From an uncultured Pelagibacteraceae bacterium (GTDB lineage Bacteria > Pseudomonadota > Alphaproteobacteria > Pelagibacterales > Pelagibacteraceae): 64,000 nucleotides of DNA. Shown piece by piece: positions 11,328 to 22,101 of the stretch. A model generated the notes under the pieces. That model had not been told where the DNA came from. It ran no database searches and saw only the letters and a list, made by a program, of their open reading frames with translations. The stretch spans positions 62,001-126,000 of the forward strand of contig CACKCQ010000003.1 in the NCBI GenBank assembly GCA_902598655.1. Reading direction: 5' to 3'. The first letter of the stretch is position 1, and every line of letters begins with the position of its first letter. Made by a program: the position numbers and the translations under genes.

Positions 11328-12337
11328 AATTTTCTATTAATACTAAATGAAGTTAAATTTTTGAGTATAGTTTTTTCTTCACAATCTTGAAATATACTTA
11401 ATGAATTTGATGCTAAACTTATATAGTGCTCCGCTTTTTTGTAACACTCATTAATTATATTATATTTTTTTACCAATGTAAGCACATAGTCAAATTGTTC
11501 TTTAGATCTGATATTTTGTTCAAATATTTTTTTTAAAACTAATTTTTCATCTGAAGATAATTTTTGATGTAATAGAATAATTGGGAGAGTGACCTTGCCC
11601 TCAAAGAAATCTTTCCCTATCTCTTTACCAAACATTTTTAATTCTGAGTTATAGTCAAGTGTGTCATCTGCAATCTGAAATGTTAATCCAAGGTTCTTTC
11701 CATAGAATTCTAGTGCATCTTTAAATTTATTGTCTTTATCAGTAATTATCGAGCCAACTTTTGAAGATGCAGAAAATAAAGCTGCAGTTTTAGAAGAAAT
11801 TATATTCAAATATGTATCTTCTAACATTTCAGAGTCACCTTTATGTTGTAATTGCAAAACTTCTCCTTGAGCAATAGTTGATGATGTAGAAGATAAAAGT
11901 TTTAATACTTCAATACTTCCATCCTCAACCATCATTTCAAAACATCTACTTAATAAATAGTCCCCAACAAGAATTGATGACTGATTTCCCCAAATTTTAT
12001 TTGTAGTTTTTTTGCCTCTTCTTAAATCTGCGCTGTCAATTACATCATCATGCATAAGGGTTGCTGCGTGTATGAGTTCAACACATGCAGCTAGGTTCAC
12101 ATCTCTACTACCTTTTGTATATCCACACAATTTAGCACACTCCAAAGTAAGCAATGCTCTTAATCTTTTACCTCCACTAGTCATATGGTAAGCTGTCATT
12201 TCTTTAACAAGCTCAACTTTACTATCTAATTTATAAGAAATTTTGTCTTCAACTAAACTTAGTTTTTCATCAACAGAATTTACTAAATCTGTATACGCAT
12301 TAGTTATTTGCTTTTTTAATTGAACTACTGAACCCAT
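11324..12337 (-). CDS. ispB: long-chain polyprenyl diphosphate synthase (octaprenyl type)
   Basis: GGKRLRALL, DDVIDSADLRRG, QIADDTLDY. Confidence 0.88.
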   Translation of the reverse strand: MGSVVQLKKQITNAYTDLVNSVDEKLSLVEDKISYKLDSKVELVKEMTAYHMTSGGKRLRALLTLECAKLCGYTKGSRDVNLAACVELIHAATLMHDDVIDSADLRRGKKTTNKIWGNQSSILVGDYLLSRCFEMMVEDGSIEVLKLLSSTSSTIAQGEVLQLQHKGDSEMLEDTYLNIISSKTAALFSASSKVGSIITDKDNKFKDALEFYGKNLGLTFQIADDTLDYNSELKMFGKEIGKDFFEGKVTLPIILLHQKLSSDEKLVLKKIFEQNIRSKEQFDYVLTLVKKYNIINECYKKAEHYISLASNSLSIFQDCEEKTILKNLTSFSINRKF

Positions 12338-12379
12338 AAATTCAAAATATTACATTAAGTTTATTAATATACTTATCAA

Positions 12380-12407
12380 TTGACGCACCTAATTCTTCAA
12401 CTATAAG
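12380..12407 (+). promoter_or_regulatory. candidate sigma70 promoter for the S49 peptidase gene
   Basis: TTGACG at 12380-12385, 16-bp spacer, TATAAG at 12402-12407; 38 bp before the ATG at 12446. Confidence 0.5.
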
Positions 12408-12445
12408 TAGCTTTATAAATAAGTGAAATTTTTATAATCATTTGT

Positions 12446-13252
12446 ATGTTTTCATTTTTTAAAAAAAAAAAAATTGTTAGTCATTTAAGACTTACCGGTG
12501 TCATAGGAAATGTTGGAAAGTTTAAACAAGGAATAGAATATTCCTCTCAAGAAGAAATGATAAAAAAAGCTTTTTCAGTTAAAAAAGCAGAGGCTGTTGC
12601 AATTTCAATTAATTCACCAGGTGGTTCACCCGTTCAATCACATCTAATATATAAATTTATTAGAGAACAGTCTAAGAAAAACAAAAAAAAAGTTATAGTT
12701 TTTGCTGAAGATGTTGCTGCATCTGGAGGCTATCTAATTGCATGCGCAGGTGATGAGATTTATGCTAATGCAAGTTCTATAATCGGATCAATAGGAGTAA
12801 TTTATTCTTCTTTTGGTTTTAAAGATTTAATTCAAAAAATAGGTGTTCAAAGAAGAGTTTACACAGCTGGAAAAAATAAAAGTACTCTAGACCCTTTTTT
12901 AGACGAGAAAGAAGAGGACATTCAAAGATTAAAAAATATTCAACTGGAACTTCACCAAGAATTTATTAATGTTGTAGAGGAAAGTAGATCAACAAAATTA
13001 AACAAAACTGATGTTGAACTTTTTTCTGGAGAATTTTGGTCTGGCAAAGCATCTTTAAAACTTGGTTTGATAGATGGAATAGGGAATGCAGAACAGATAT
13101 TGAGAGAAAAATTTGGTGAAGATGTTGAAATTAAAAAATTTGAAAAGTCTAAAGGATGGCTTGCCAAAAAACTTTCGTCTTCTGAAGACCATGCGGATAA
13201 ATTGATAAGTGTTTTAGAAGAAAGATCTATTTGGCAAAAATATGGTTTCTAA
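12446..13252 (+). CDS. S49 family serine peptidase (SppA/SohB-like)
   Basis: [40 protein letters not shown]. Confidence 0.92.
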   Translation: MFSFFKKKKIVSHLRLTGVIGNVGKFKQGIEYSSQEEMIKKAFSVKKAEAVAISINSPGGSPVQSHLIYKFIREQSKKNKKKVIVFAEDVAASGGYLIACAGDEIYANASSIIGSIGVIYSSFGFKDLIQKIGVQRRVYTAGKNKSTLDPFLDEKEEDIQRLKNIQLELHQEFINVVEESRSTKLNKTDVELFSGEFWSGKASLKLGLIDGIGNAEQILREKFGEDVEIKKFEKSKGWLAKKLSSSEDHADKLISVLEERSIWQKYGF

Positions 13253-14126
13253 AAAAAAAACAAAATATCCAAAATCATTTATTTCTTTTCAGGATACAAT
13301 TTTAAATCTTCAAAAGTACTGGTCAAAAAAAGGTTGTGTTATTTTACAACCTTATGATTTAGAAGTTGGAGCAGGAACATTTCACCCAGCAACAACTCTA
13401 AGATCATTAGGTTCTAAACCATGGAAAACAGCTTACGTTCAACCATCAAGAAGACCAACAGATGGAAGGTATGGAGAAAATCCTAATCGTTTGCAACACT
13501 ATTATCAATTTCAAGTTTTAATAAAACCTTCACCAAAAGATATTAAAAAAATGTATCTTAATAGCCTTTCATCAGTAGGTATTAAATACGAAGAGCACGA
13601 TATCAGATTTGTAGAGGATGATTGGGAAAGTCCAACCTTAGGTGCTGCTGGTCTTGGATGGGAAGTATGGTGTGATGGTATGGAAGTTACTCAATTTACT
13701 TATTTTCAACAAATGGCAGGCATGGAATGCAATCCAATATCTGTTGAAATTACTTATGGTTTAGAGAGATTATGTATGTTTATTCAAGGTAAAAAAAATG
13801 TTTTTGATTTAATTTGGAATGATGAGGGAGTTTTATACAAAGATGTTTTTCATCAAGCTGAAAAAGAATTTTCAGCCTATAATTTTGAGTATGCAAACAC
13901 AGATAAATTATTTAAAATTTTTGATATGCTCGAAGAAGAAGCAAAATCATTAATTCAAAAGAAAATTTCTCTTCCAGCATATGATCAATGTTTAAAATCA
14001 AGTCATGTGTTCAATATTTTAGATGCTAGAGGAGTTATAAGTGTTGCTCAAAGAGCAGAATATATTGCAAGGATCAGAGATCTGACAAAAGAAATTGGAA
14101 AAATCTGGGTAGAAACACAAAATTAA
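13242..14126 (+). CDS. glyQ: glycyl-tRNA synthetase alpha subunit
   Basis: [42 protein letters not shown]; adjacent to glyS. Confidence 0.98.
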   Translation: MVSKKKTKYPKSFISFQDTILNLQKYWSKKGCVILQPYDLEVGAGTFHPATTLRSLGSKPWKTAYVQPSRRPTDGRYGENPNRLQHYYQFQVLIKPSPKDIKKMYLNSLSSVGIKYEEHDIRFVEDDWESPTLGAAGLGWEVWCDGMEVTQFTYFQQMAGMECNPISVEITYGLERLCMFIQGKKNVFDLIWNDEGVLYKDVFHQAEKEFSAYNFEYANTDKLFKIFDMLEEEAKSLIQKKISLPAYDQCLKSSHVFNILDARGVISVAQRAEYIARIRDLTKEIGKIWVETQN

Positions 14127-14127
14127 A

Positions 14128-16191
14128 ATGTCTGAATTTTTTCTTGAATTATTTAGTGAAGAAATACCTTCCAGACTACAAATCAATGCTAGAAATGAAT
14201 TAACACAAATTTTTAAAAAATTTTTTGATGATAATCAAATTATAGTTAAAGGTAAAATTAATACTTATTCAACTCCAAATAGGCTCATTGTTCATATAAA
14301 TAAGATTTCTAAAGATGTAATAAAAAAAGCAGAGGAAATTAGAGGTCCTAATATAAATGCTCCAGAAAAGGCTTTAGAAGGATTTTTAAAATCCAATAAA
14401 ATAAGTAAAGAAAAAGTTTCCAAAAAAAGCACTGAAAAAGGCATATTCTACTTCTACAATAAACCATCGGAAAAAATAAAAACATACGATTTATTAAAAG
14501 AAAGTATTGCAAGTTTACTTTTAAAAATTTCATGGAAAAAATCAATGAAATGGGGCAATCATGATTTATATTGGGGAAGACCGTTGAAATCAATATTAGC
14601 TTTATACGATAAAAAAATAATTGAATTTAAATTAAACCATTTACATAGTTCAAATAAAACTTTTACAGATAAAGATCTAGAAGATGAAGTAAAATGTTTT
14701 AATGATTTTAAATCTTATATAAAATTTTTTAAACAAAAAGGAGTAACAATTGATCAAGATAAAAGGAAAGAATTTATAATTAAAGAAATAAACAAATCAA
14801 CTAATCAAAAAAAAATTCATATAAACGTGAATGAAAAACTTATAGACGAAATAATAAATATTGTTGAAAAACCAAAAATTTTAGTATGTGAGTTTAATAA
14901 GAAATTTTTAGAAATTCCCCAAGAAATACTTATTATTACAATGCAGCATCACCAAAAATATTTTCCTACATTTGATAGCAAAAACAAAATAACAAATAAT
15001 TTTATAGTTGTAGCAGATTGCAAGGACAAAAAGGGATTAGTTAAATTAGGAAATCAAAATGTTGTAGATGCAAGGTTGGCAGATGCAGAATTTTTTTGGA
15101 ATAGAAATAAGTCTCAAAATTTAGTTAAACAGGTTTCTAGATTGAAGCAAATCAATTATTTTAAAGGGTTGGGAAGTTATTTTGATAAAATACAAAGAGT
15201 AAGAAAACTTAGCGGAATAATTTCAGATGAACTTTTAATAAGTAAAGAAAAGATAGAAATTGCCTCCTCAATTTGCAAAGTAGATTTAATGTCAGATTTA
15301 GTTGGAGAGTTTCCCGAATTACAAGGCGTGATGGGTGGATATTTCGCAAGAGAGCAAGGTTTTGACGAAGAAATAAGTTTAGCTGTTTCAGAACATTACT
15401 TACCAAGTGGCATTGATAGTAAAGTTCCAAAAAAACCATACAGCATAGCATTATCGTTAAGTGACAAAATAGACTCCTTAGTTGGATTTTTTGGAATTAA
15501 TCTCAAACCAACTAGTTCAAAAGATCCTTATGCCTTAAGAAGAATGGCAATTAGTATATTAAGGTTAATAATTGAAAATCAAAAAAAAATAAAATTAAGA
15601 GATCTAATAAATTATTCAATAAATTTATACAAAGATCAAAATTACTCTTTTGACTCAAAATTGATAAATGATGAATTGGGAGATTTTATTTTAGAAAGAT
15701 TAAAAAATTATTTAAAAGAAAAAAATATTAGGTCAGATATTATTGAGTGCTCCACTAATTCGTATGGAATAGATGATTTACTAAAAATTTTTAATAAATC
15801 TTTAAATTTGAATAAAAATATTAAAAAAGATTTCGGTCTTGATGTTGTTGCAATTTATAAAAGATCTGCAAACATTTTAAATAGCGAAAGTAAATCAAAA
15901 CTAGAAATTGTAGGTTCTGCCGATCCTGGTCTCTTTAAAAATGATTATGAAAAAAATCTTTACAAAAAAATACATACTATTAGAAAGTATTTTTCAAGTA
16001 TAGGTAGAGACGAGGATTATGATGAAAGTCTTAAAACACTTTCAAGTGCCAAAATAGAGGTCAATGAGTTTTTTGATAACGTAATAGTTAATGATCAAGA
16101 AGAAATAATTAAAAAAAACAGACTAGAACTTTTAAAAATGTTGTGTAAAAGCTTCGATAATTATTTTAACTTTTCTAAAATAGAAGCATAA
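14128..16191 (+). CDS. glyS: glycyl-tRNA synthetase beta subunit
   Basis: LELFSEEIPSRLQ start; MRWG-like KSMKWGNHDLYWGRP; position after glyQ. Confidence 0.97.
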   Translation: MSEFFLELFSEEIPSRLQINARNELTQIFKKFFDDNQIIVKGKINTYSTPNRLIVHINKISKDVIKKAEEIRGPNINAPEKALEGFLKSNKISKEKVSKKSTEKGIFYFYNKPSEKIKTYDLLKESIASLLLKISWKKSMKWGNHDLYWGRPLKSILALYDKKIIEFKLNHLHSSNKTFTDKDLEDEVKCFNDFKSYIKFFKQKGVTIDQDKRKEFIIKEINKSTNQKKIHINVNEKLIDEIINIVEKPKILVCEFNKKFLEIPQEILIITMQHHQKYFPTFDSKNKITNNFIVVADCKDKKGLVKLGNQNVVDARLADAEFFWNRNKSQNLVKQVSRLKQINYFKGLGSYFDKIQRVRKLSGIISDELLISKEKIEIASSICKVDLMSDLVGEFPELQGVMGGYFAREQGFDEEISLAVSEHYLPSGIDSKVPKKPYSIALSLSDKIDSLVGFFGINLKPTSSKDPYALRRMAISILRLIIENQKKIKLRDLINYSINLYKDQNYSFDSKLINDELGDFILERLKNYLKEKNIRSDIIECSTNSYGIDDLLKIFNKSLNLNKNIKKDFGLDVVAIYKRSANILNSESKSKLEIVGSADPGLFKNDYEKNLYKKIHTIRKYFSSIGRDEDYDESLKTLSSAKIEVNEFFDNVIVNDQEEIIKKNRLELLKMLCKSFDNYFNFSKIEA

Positions 16192-18855
16192 ATGCCAAAA
16201 TTATTATTTAATTTTAAATCTAAAGACACAAAAAAAATAAAAAACCCAAAAAATATTTTAGGTGGCAAAGGTGCTAATTTATCAGAAATGGGAAGAATGG
16301 GTTTACCTGTCCCACCAGGATTTACAATTTCTACTGAAGTTTGTGATCTATTTTATAAAAATAAAAAGAAATTAAAGCCTAAAATCATAAATGAAATAAA
16401 TAGAGAGTTAAAAAACGTTGAAAAAGATTCTGGTAAAAAATTTGGAGATCTGAAAAATCCCTTATTGTTATCTGTAAGATCTGGTGCAAGGGTTTCCATG
16501 CCAGGAATGATGGATACAATTTTAAATCTTGGACTCAATGATAAAACTGTGATTGCTTTAGCAAATAAAACATCAAATATGAGATTTGCAAAAGATAGTT
16601 ATAGAAGATTTATACAAATGTATGCAAATGTTGTTATGGGTGTTGAAAGTTATAATTTTGAAGAACTAATTGAAAATTATAAACTTACAAAAGGTGTATT
16701 GTTAGACACTGATTTGGATGAATATGACTGGGATGGACTAATTAAAGACTTTAAAAATATTGTAAAAGAAAAAACCAAAAAGGATTTTCCTCAAAATATT
16801 AATGAACAATTACTAGGTGCAATTAGCGCAGTCTTTTTGTCATGGGAGAGTAACAGAGCAAAGGTTTATAGAAAATTAAATCATATCCCATCAGAATGGG
16901 GAACTGCAGTAAATGTACAGTCCATGGTTTTTGGTAATATGGGTGATGATTGTGCGACAGGTGTTGTATTTACACGCAATCCATCAAATGGAGTCAATGA
17001 AATCTATGGCGAATATTTAATAAATGCTCAAGGAGAAGATGTTGTTGCGGGAACTAGAACTCCCCAACATATAACTAAGAAAGCTAGAAAAGATGCAAAA
17101 GAAACACTTGTTTCAATGGAAGAGTCTATGCCTAGAGTTTACAAAAATCTAAAAAATATTCTTATTAAATTAGAGAAACATTATAAAGATATGCAGGATG
17201 TAGAGTTCACAGTCGAAAATAATAAGTTGTGGATGTTGCAAACTAGATCAGGAAAAAGAACAGCAAAATCAGCAGTCAAAATTGCTGTCGATATGGAAAG
17301 GGAAAAACTCATCACAAAAAAAGAGGCTGTTCTTAGAGTACAACCAAATTCATTAGATACTTTGCTTCATCCAACTTTAGATGAAGCAGCGAATTTAGAA
17401 GTAATAGCCAAAGGCCTTCCAGCTTCGCCGGGAGCAGCTAGTGGAAAGGTAGTATTTACATCTGATGAAGCTGAAAGACTAAATGGAATGATGCAAAATA
17501 CAATCCTAGTAAGAGTAGAAACATCACCTGAAGATATCAATGGAATGCATGCAGCCAAAGGAATTCTTACTGCAAGAGGGGGAATGACCAGCCATGCCGC
17601 AGTAGTTGCAAGAGGAATGGGTAGGCCTTGCGTATCTGGCTCAAGCGAAATAGAAATAGATTACCAAAATAAAATTTTTAAAACAAAAAATAATGAAATT
17701 AAAGAAGGTGATTTAATTACAATTGATGGATCAACTGGTAGAATTATAAAAGGAGAAGTTAAAACTGTTAAACCTGAAATTTCGGGAGATTTTTCTAAAC
17801 TTATGAGTTGGGCTGACAAATTTAGAAAATTAAAAATTAGAACTAACTCTGAAACACCTCTCGACAGTAAAACTGCTAGAGAATTTGGAGCTGAAGGAAT
17901 AGGTCTTTGTAGAACAGAACACATGTTTTTTGATGAAGAGAGAATTTTATCTGTAAGAGAAATGATTTTATCAAAATCAAAAGAAGATAGGGCTAGTGCT
18001 TTAAAAAAACTACTTCCCTTTCAAAAAAAGGATTTTATTGACATCTTTAAAATTATGAATGGTCTACCTGTTACAGTTAGATTATTAGATCCACCGCTTC
18101 ATGAATTTTTACCGAAAAATCAAAAAGAAATTAGCGATGTAGCAAATGCTTTAAACATCAAAAGTGCAGAATTAGAGGGTAGAATAACAGAACTTCATGA
18201 ACAAAATCCAATGCTCGGTCATAGAGGTTGTAGATTAGGTATATCATTCCCAGAAATATATGAGATGCAGTGCACTGCGATTTTTCATGCATTAGCAGAA
18301 TGTAAAAAACTCAAGATAAAATCTATTATTCCGGAGATCATGATACCTTTGGTATCTACTGAAGCAGAAATAAAAATAATGAAAGATTTAGTAATTAGAG
18401 TTGCAAAAGAAGTTGAAAACAAAACCAAAACAAAACTAAATTTTTTAGTGGGGACAATGATTGAGCTCCCAAGAGCAGCAATTAAAGCAGATGATATATC
18501 TAGACATGCAGAATTCTTTAGTTTTGGAACAAATGATTTAACACAAACAACTTTTGGAATTAGCAGAGATGATAGTGGCAAGTTTTTAAATGATTATATT
18601 GATAATAAAATTTTCGATATCGACCCATTTGTTTCTATAGATGACGGAGTTGGGGATTTGATAGAAATTGCAGCAAATAAAGGTAAAAAAATTAACAAAA
18701 AAATTAAACTTGGCATATGTGGTGAACACGGAGGTGATCCTAAAAGTATAGATTTTTGTGCACGTGTTGGATTAGATTATGTATCCTGCTCACCTTATAG
18801 AGTGCCAGTTGCAAGACTTGCTGCCGCTCAAGCTCAATTAAAAAAACAAAATTAA
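16192..18855 (+). CDS. ppdK: pyruvate, phosphate dikinase
   Basis: GGKGANLSEMGRMGLPVPPGFTIST; phosphohistidine motif GGMTSHAAVVARGMGRPCVSG; 887 aa. Confidence 0.98.
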   Translation: MPKLLFNFKSKDTKKIKNPKNILGGKGANLSEMGRMGLPVPPGFTISTEVCDLFYKNKKKLKPKIINEINRELKNVEKDSGKKFGDLKNPLLLSVRSGARVSMPGMMDTILNLGLNDKTVIALANKTSNMRFAKDSYRRFIQMYANVVMGVESYNFEELIENYKLTKGVLLDTDLDEYDWDGLIKDFKNIVKEKTKKDFPQNINEQLLGAISAVFLSWESNRAKVYRKLNHIPSEWGTAVNVQSMVFGNMGDDCATGVVFTRNPSNGVNEIYGEYLINAQGEDVVAGTRTPQHITKKARKDAKETLVSMEESMPRVYKNLKNILIKLEKHYKDMQDVEFTVENNKLWMLQTRSGKRTAKSAVKIAVDMEREKLITKKEAVLRVQPNSLDTLLHPTLDEAANLEVIAKGLPASPGAASGKVVFTSDEAERLNGMMQNTILVRVETSPEDINGMHAAKGILTARGGMTSHAAVVARGMGRPCVSGSSEIEIDYQNKIFKTKNNEIKEGDLITIDGSTGRIIKGEVKTVKPEISGDFSKLMSWADKFRKLKIRTNSETPLDSKTAREFGAEGIGLCRTEHMFFDEERILSVREMILSKSKEDRASALKKLLPFQKKDFIDIFKIMNGLPVTVRLLDPPLHEFLPKNQKEISDVANALNIKSAELEGRITELHEQNPMLGHRGCRLGISFPEIYEMQCTAIFHALAECKKLKIKSIIPEIMIPLVSTEAEIKIMKDLVIRVAKEVENKTKTKLNFLVGTMIELPRAAIKADDISRHAEFFSFGTNDLTQTTFGISRDDSGKFLNDYIDNKIFDIDPFVSIDDGVGDLIEIAANKGKKINKKIKLGICGEHGGDPKSIDFCARVGLDYVSCSPYRVPVARLAAAQAQLKKQN

Positions 18856-18858
18856 ATT

Positions 18859-19695
18859 CTAGATTTCTAATTTTAAGTCTAAAGCATTCATTGAGTGGGT
18901 TAGAGATCCTATAGAAATTCTGTCTACTCCAGTAGAGGAAACATTTTTAACATTCTTTAAGTTAATTCCTCCTGATGCTTCAGTTTCATAAAATTTCCCA
19001 GACATTTTGACTGCTTTTTTTAAATTTTTTGAATTCATATTATCTAATAAAATTCTATCAAATTTCAGACCCAATATTCTTTTTAACTGAGATAAATTAT
19101 CAACCTCTACTGTTATTTTTTTTCTACCCTTATTTTTGATGGCTCTTTGAATTAAATTTTCAAAATTTTTTTCAGAACTTATATGATTATCCTTTATTAA
19201 GTATTCATCACTTAAGTTAAATCTGTGGTTTGTTCCACCACCTAATTTAACGGCATATTTTTGAATTACTCTAAGATTTGGAATCGTTTTTCTTGTACAG
19301 CATATTTTAGTTTTTTTTCCTACCTTTTTTACAAACTTATTTGTTTTCGTTGCTATTCCAGAAATATGAGAAACAAAGTTTAATGCTACTCTCTCGCCAG
19401 TTAAAATATTTTTTAGGTCACCATCAATAGTTGCAACTACCTCACCTTTTTTAATTAGAGATCCATCTTTTTTTTTATTTTTAAATTTTATTTTTTTATC
19501 AATTAATTTAAAAGTCTCTCTTGCAAATTCTATACCACCTAAAATACCTTCCTGGTTACTTATCATTTTAACTTTCTTTTTAATATTTTTATTGATTAAT
19601 TCTGAAGTAATATCGCCTGATGGATATAAGTCCTCGTTCAAAGCTAATTTACATAAAGATTTTATAAAATTTCTACTTAATTGAATTTTAGACAC
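18859..19695 (-). CDS. nadC: nicotinate-nucleotide pyrophosphorylase (carboxylating)
   Basis: ILGGIEFARETF, CTRKTIPNLRVIQKYAVKLGGGTNHRFNLSD. Confidence 0.95.
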   Translation of the reverse strand: MSKIQLSRNFIKSLCKLALNEDLYPSGDITSELINKNIKKKVKMISNQEGILGGIEFARETFKLIDKKIKFKNKKKDGSLIKKGEVVATIDGDLKNILTGERVALNFVSHISGIATKTNKFVKKVGKKTKICCTRKTIPNLRVIQKYAVKLGGGTNHRFNLSDEYLIKDNHISSEKNFENLIQRAIKNKGRKKITVEVDNLSQLKRILGLKFDRILLDNMNSKNLKKAVKMSGKFYETEASGGINLKNVKNVSSTGVDRISIGSLTHSMNALDLKLEI

Positions 19696-19700
19696 AGATT

Positions 19701-20690
19701 TTATCTGCCTATTTCTGCCATTCTCTCTACAGATTTTCTTGCTTTTTGAATTGTCTCATCGTCCATGATTAATTCGTTAGTTTCATTTTCTAAACAATCT
19801 AATATTTTAGGTAAAGTAATTCTTTTCATATGAGGGCAAAGATTACATGGTCTAATAAATTCAACATTTGGATTATCAATTTGGACATTATCACTCATCG
19901 AGCATTCTGTGACCATCATAACTTTTTCTGGTTGATTATCTCTCACATATTTAATCATTCCACTTGTAGAACCTGCAAAATCAGATGCTTGTATTACATC
20001 AGGAGGACATTCAGGATGTGCTATTATTTTTATGCCTGGATTAGCTTTTCTAATATCATTAATTTCTTGATCATTGAATTGTTCATGCACTTCACAAGTT
20101 CCCTTCCAAGAAATAATTTCTATATCAGTTTGTGATGCCACATATTTAGCTAAAAAATCGTCAGGTAAAAATATTACTTTTTTTACTCCTAATGACTCTA
20201 CAATTTTTACTGCATTTGCAGATGTACAGCAAACATCAGTTTCGGCTTTAACATCAGCAGATGTATTTACATACGAGACTACTGGAACACCAGGATATTG
20301 TTTTTTTAGATTTCTAACATCATCACCCGTTATAGATGAAGATAACGAGCAGCCTGCTTTCATATCTGGTAGTAACACTTTTTTTTTAGGACTCATTAGT
20401 TTTGCAGTTTCAGCCATAAAATGAACGCCACACATTACAATTATATCTGCTTTTGTTTTTGCAGCCTCTACTGCTAACGCTAAAGAGTCTGCAGAAAAAT
20501 CTGAAATGCCGTGATAAATTTCTGGTGTTTGATAATTGTGGGCAAGAATTACTGCATTCTTCTCTTTTTTTAATTTATTAATTTTATAAATATATGGCGC
20601 ATGTGTAGCCCATTCTATTTCCGGAATTTTTTTTGATACTTTATTGTAAATTGAGTTTGTTGCTTTTTTTATTTCACTAGTAAATTCCAT
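19701..20690 (-). CDS. nadA: quinolinate synthase A
   Basis: ILAHNYQTPEIYHGISDFSADSL; CGVHFMAETAK; C-terminal PCNLCPHMK cysteines. Confidence 0.97.
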   Translation of the reverse strand: MEFTSEIKKATNSIYNKVSKKIPEIEWATHAPYIYKINKLKKEKNAVILAHNYQTPEIYHGISDFSADSLALAVEAAKTKADIIVMCGVHFMAETAKLMSPKKKVLLPDMKAGCSLSSSITGDDVRNLKKQYPGVPVVSYVNTSADVKAETDVCCTSANAVKIVESLGVKKVIFLPDDFLAKYVASQTDIEIISWKGTCEVHEQFNDQEINDIRKANPGIKIIAHPECPPDVIQASDFAGSTSGMIKYVRDNQPEKVMMVTECSMSDNVQIDNPNVEFIRPCNLCPHMKRITLPKILDCLENETNELIMDDETIQKARKSVERMAEIGR

Positions 20691-20748
20691 AAAAAAAACT
20701 TATCAACTTGAAATAGAATTGTCATTCATTTAATCTGCCGCATAACAT

Positions 20749-20834
20749 GCGGTCATGCTGAAACTGGTAGACAGGCACGGTTGAGGGCCGTGTGGGCCTA
20801 GCCCATGAGAGTTCGAGTCTCTCTGACCGCACCA
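20749..20834 (+). tRNA. tRNA-Leu(GAG)
   Basis: Class II tRNA: acceptor GCGGTCA/TGACCGC, anticodon loop TTGAGGG (GAG), variable arm, GTTCGAGTC T-loop, encoded CCA. Confidence 0.94.
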
Positions 20835-20849
20835 AAAACAAATATTTAT

Positions 20850-21108
20850 TAAGGGGCGTTCTGTTGCCAGGTGCCCCAAACCCCGTAACTTAATTAATAA
20901 ATTAATTAAGCTGCAAGTGCGTAACTTTCGTTAGCATTTATAAATTAGCCCTTCACGGCGGAACAATACCGAACGAAAGAATAACTTTTAGTCATCCGTC
21001 GATCCTAATTCACCCCCATAAGTTGAAAATGGTGGAGGTGGTGGGTACTGCCCCCACGTCCGTAATGGTTATTACGAAATTCGTTTATCGTCATAGTTGG
21101 AAAACCAA
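20850..21108 (-). ncRNA. ssrA: tmRNA, circularly permuted two-piece alphaproteobacterial type; ends approximate
   Basis: Minus strand: acceptor piece ends ...CACCTCCACCA (21040-21030), 12-nt intervening loop, coding piece starts GGGGGTGAATTAGGATCGACGG (from 21017). GGGGGTG pairs with CACCTCC (7 bp, one G-U). Tag ORF GCTAACGAAAGTTACGCACTTGCAGCTTAA at 20935-20906 encodes ANESYALAA-stop. Confidence 0.93.
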
Positions 21109-21153
21109 CATTAATAATATAAAACCAAATTCAATAGATTCAATAAATTATTC

Positions 21154-22101
21154 ATGAAGTTAACCGACGAACAAATAAAAGAAATAAAAGATCAGCAATC
21201 TCAGCAAAATTCAACAAAAAGAGTGACAGCTCCAGAACTTGAAAAAATTCTTTACGATGCAATTCCAATATTAGACCACGGTTTTATAAGAGTTGTTGAC
21301 TATATGGGCGATGATACCTCTGTGGTTCAATCAGCTAGAGTTTCTTATGGAAAAGGTACAAAAAAAGTTTCAACAGATTCTGGTTTAATAAAATATTTAA
21401 TGAGGCATTGGCATAGTACTCCTTTCGAGATGTGTGAAATAAAATATCATGTAAAACTACCTATTTTTATAGCAAGACAATGGATTAGACACAGAACAGC
21501 AAATGTAAATGAATACTCTGCAAGATACTCAATTTTAGATAAAGAATTTTATCTACCTGAGCCACAACATCTTGCTGCTCAATCACAAAGTAATAGACAA
21601 GGTAGAGGTGAAATTTTAGATGGAGAAAAAGCAAAAAAAGTTTTGAATTTATTAAAAGGAGATGCTGAACAAACTTATAATAATTATGAAACTATGCTTA
21701 ATGAAAGATATGATGGATCAACTATCGATGAGAATGCTGTAGGTTTAGCAAGAGAGCTTGCTAGAATGAACTTAACATTAAATACTTACACCCAATGGTA
21801 TTGGAAAACAGATTTATTAAATCTGATGAATTTTTTGAGGCTCAGAGCAGATCATCACGCACAATATGAAATAAGAGCTTATGCAGATGCTATGCTTGAT
21901 ACCTTAAAAAAATGGGTGCCAATAACTTATGAGGCCTTTATGGATTATAGGGTTGGTGGAACAGAAGTTTCGGCAAAAGGAAAAATTATAATTCAAAAAC
22001 TTATAAAAGGTGAAAATATTTCTATCGATGATACAGGTTTATCGAAAAGAGAATGGAACGAACTTATGGAAGCTTTTGATCTTAAAGATAAACTGATTTA
22101 A
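21154..22101 (+). CDS. thyX: flavin-dependent thymidylate synthase
   Basis: ThyX signature [15 protein letters not shown]. Confidence 0.96.
   Translation: MKLTDEQIKEIKDQQSQQNSTKRVTAPELEKILYDAIPILDHGFIRVVDYMGDDTSVVQSARVSYGKGTKKVSTDSGLIKYLMRHWHSTPFEMCEIKYHVKLPIFIARQWIRHRTANVNEYSARYSILDKEFYLPEPQHLAAQSQSNRQGRGEILDGEKAKKVLNLLKGDAEQTYNNYETMLNERYDGSTIDENAVGLARELARMNLTLNTYTQWYWKTDLLNLMNFLRLRADHHAQYEIRAYADAMLDTLKKWVPITYEAFMDYRVGGTEVSAKGKIIIQKLIKGENISIDDTGLSKREWNELMEAFDLKDKLI

Noticed and set aside
13173-13260. Glycine riboswitch upstream of glyQ
   Set aside because: glyQ overlaps the upstream S49 peptidase gene by 11 bp, leaving no leader, and no riboswitch-like structure was seen.
17367-18581. Minus-strand ORFs (63, 87, 98 aa) inside ppdK
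   Set aside because: Antisense to a strongly conserved long gene, no recognisable domains or signals.
19830-20424. Two + strand ORFs (101 and 116 aa) opposite nadA
   Set aside because: Antisense to highly conserved nadA; open frames are by-products of its codon pattern.
20738-20752. CCGCA-TAACA-TGCGG inverted repeat overlapping the 5' end of tRNA-Leu
   Set aside because: Only 5 bp, and the 3' arm is part of the tRNA acceptor stem; likely coincidental.
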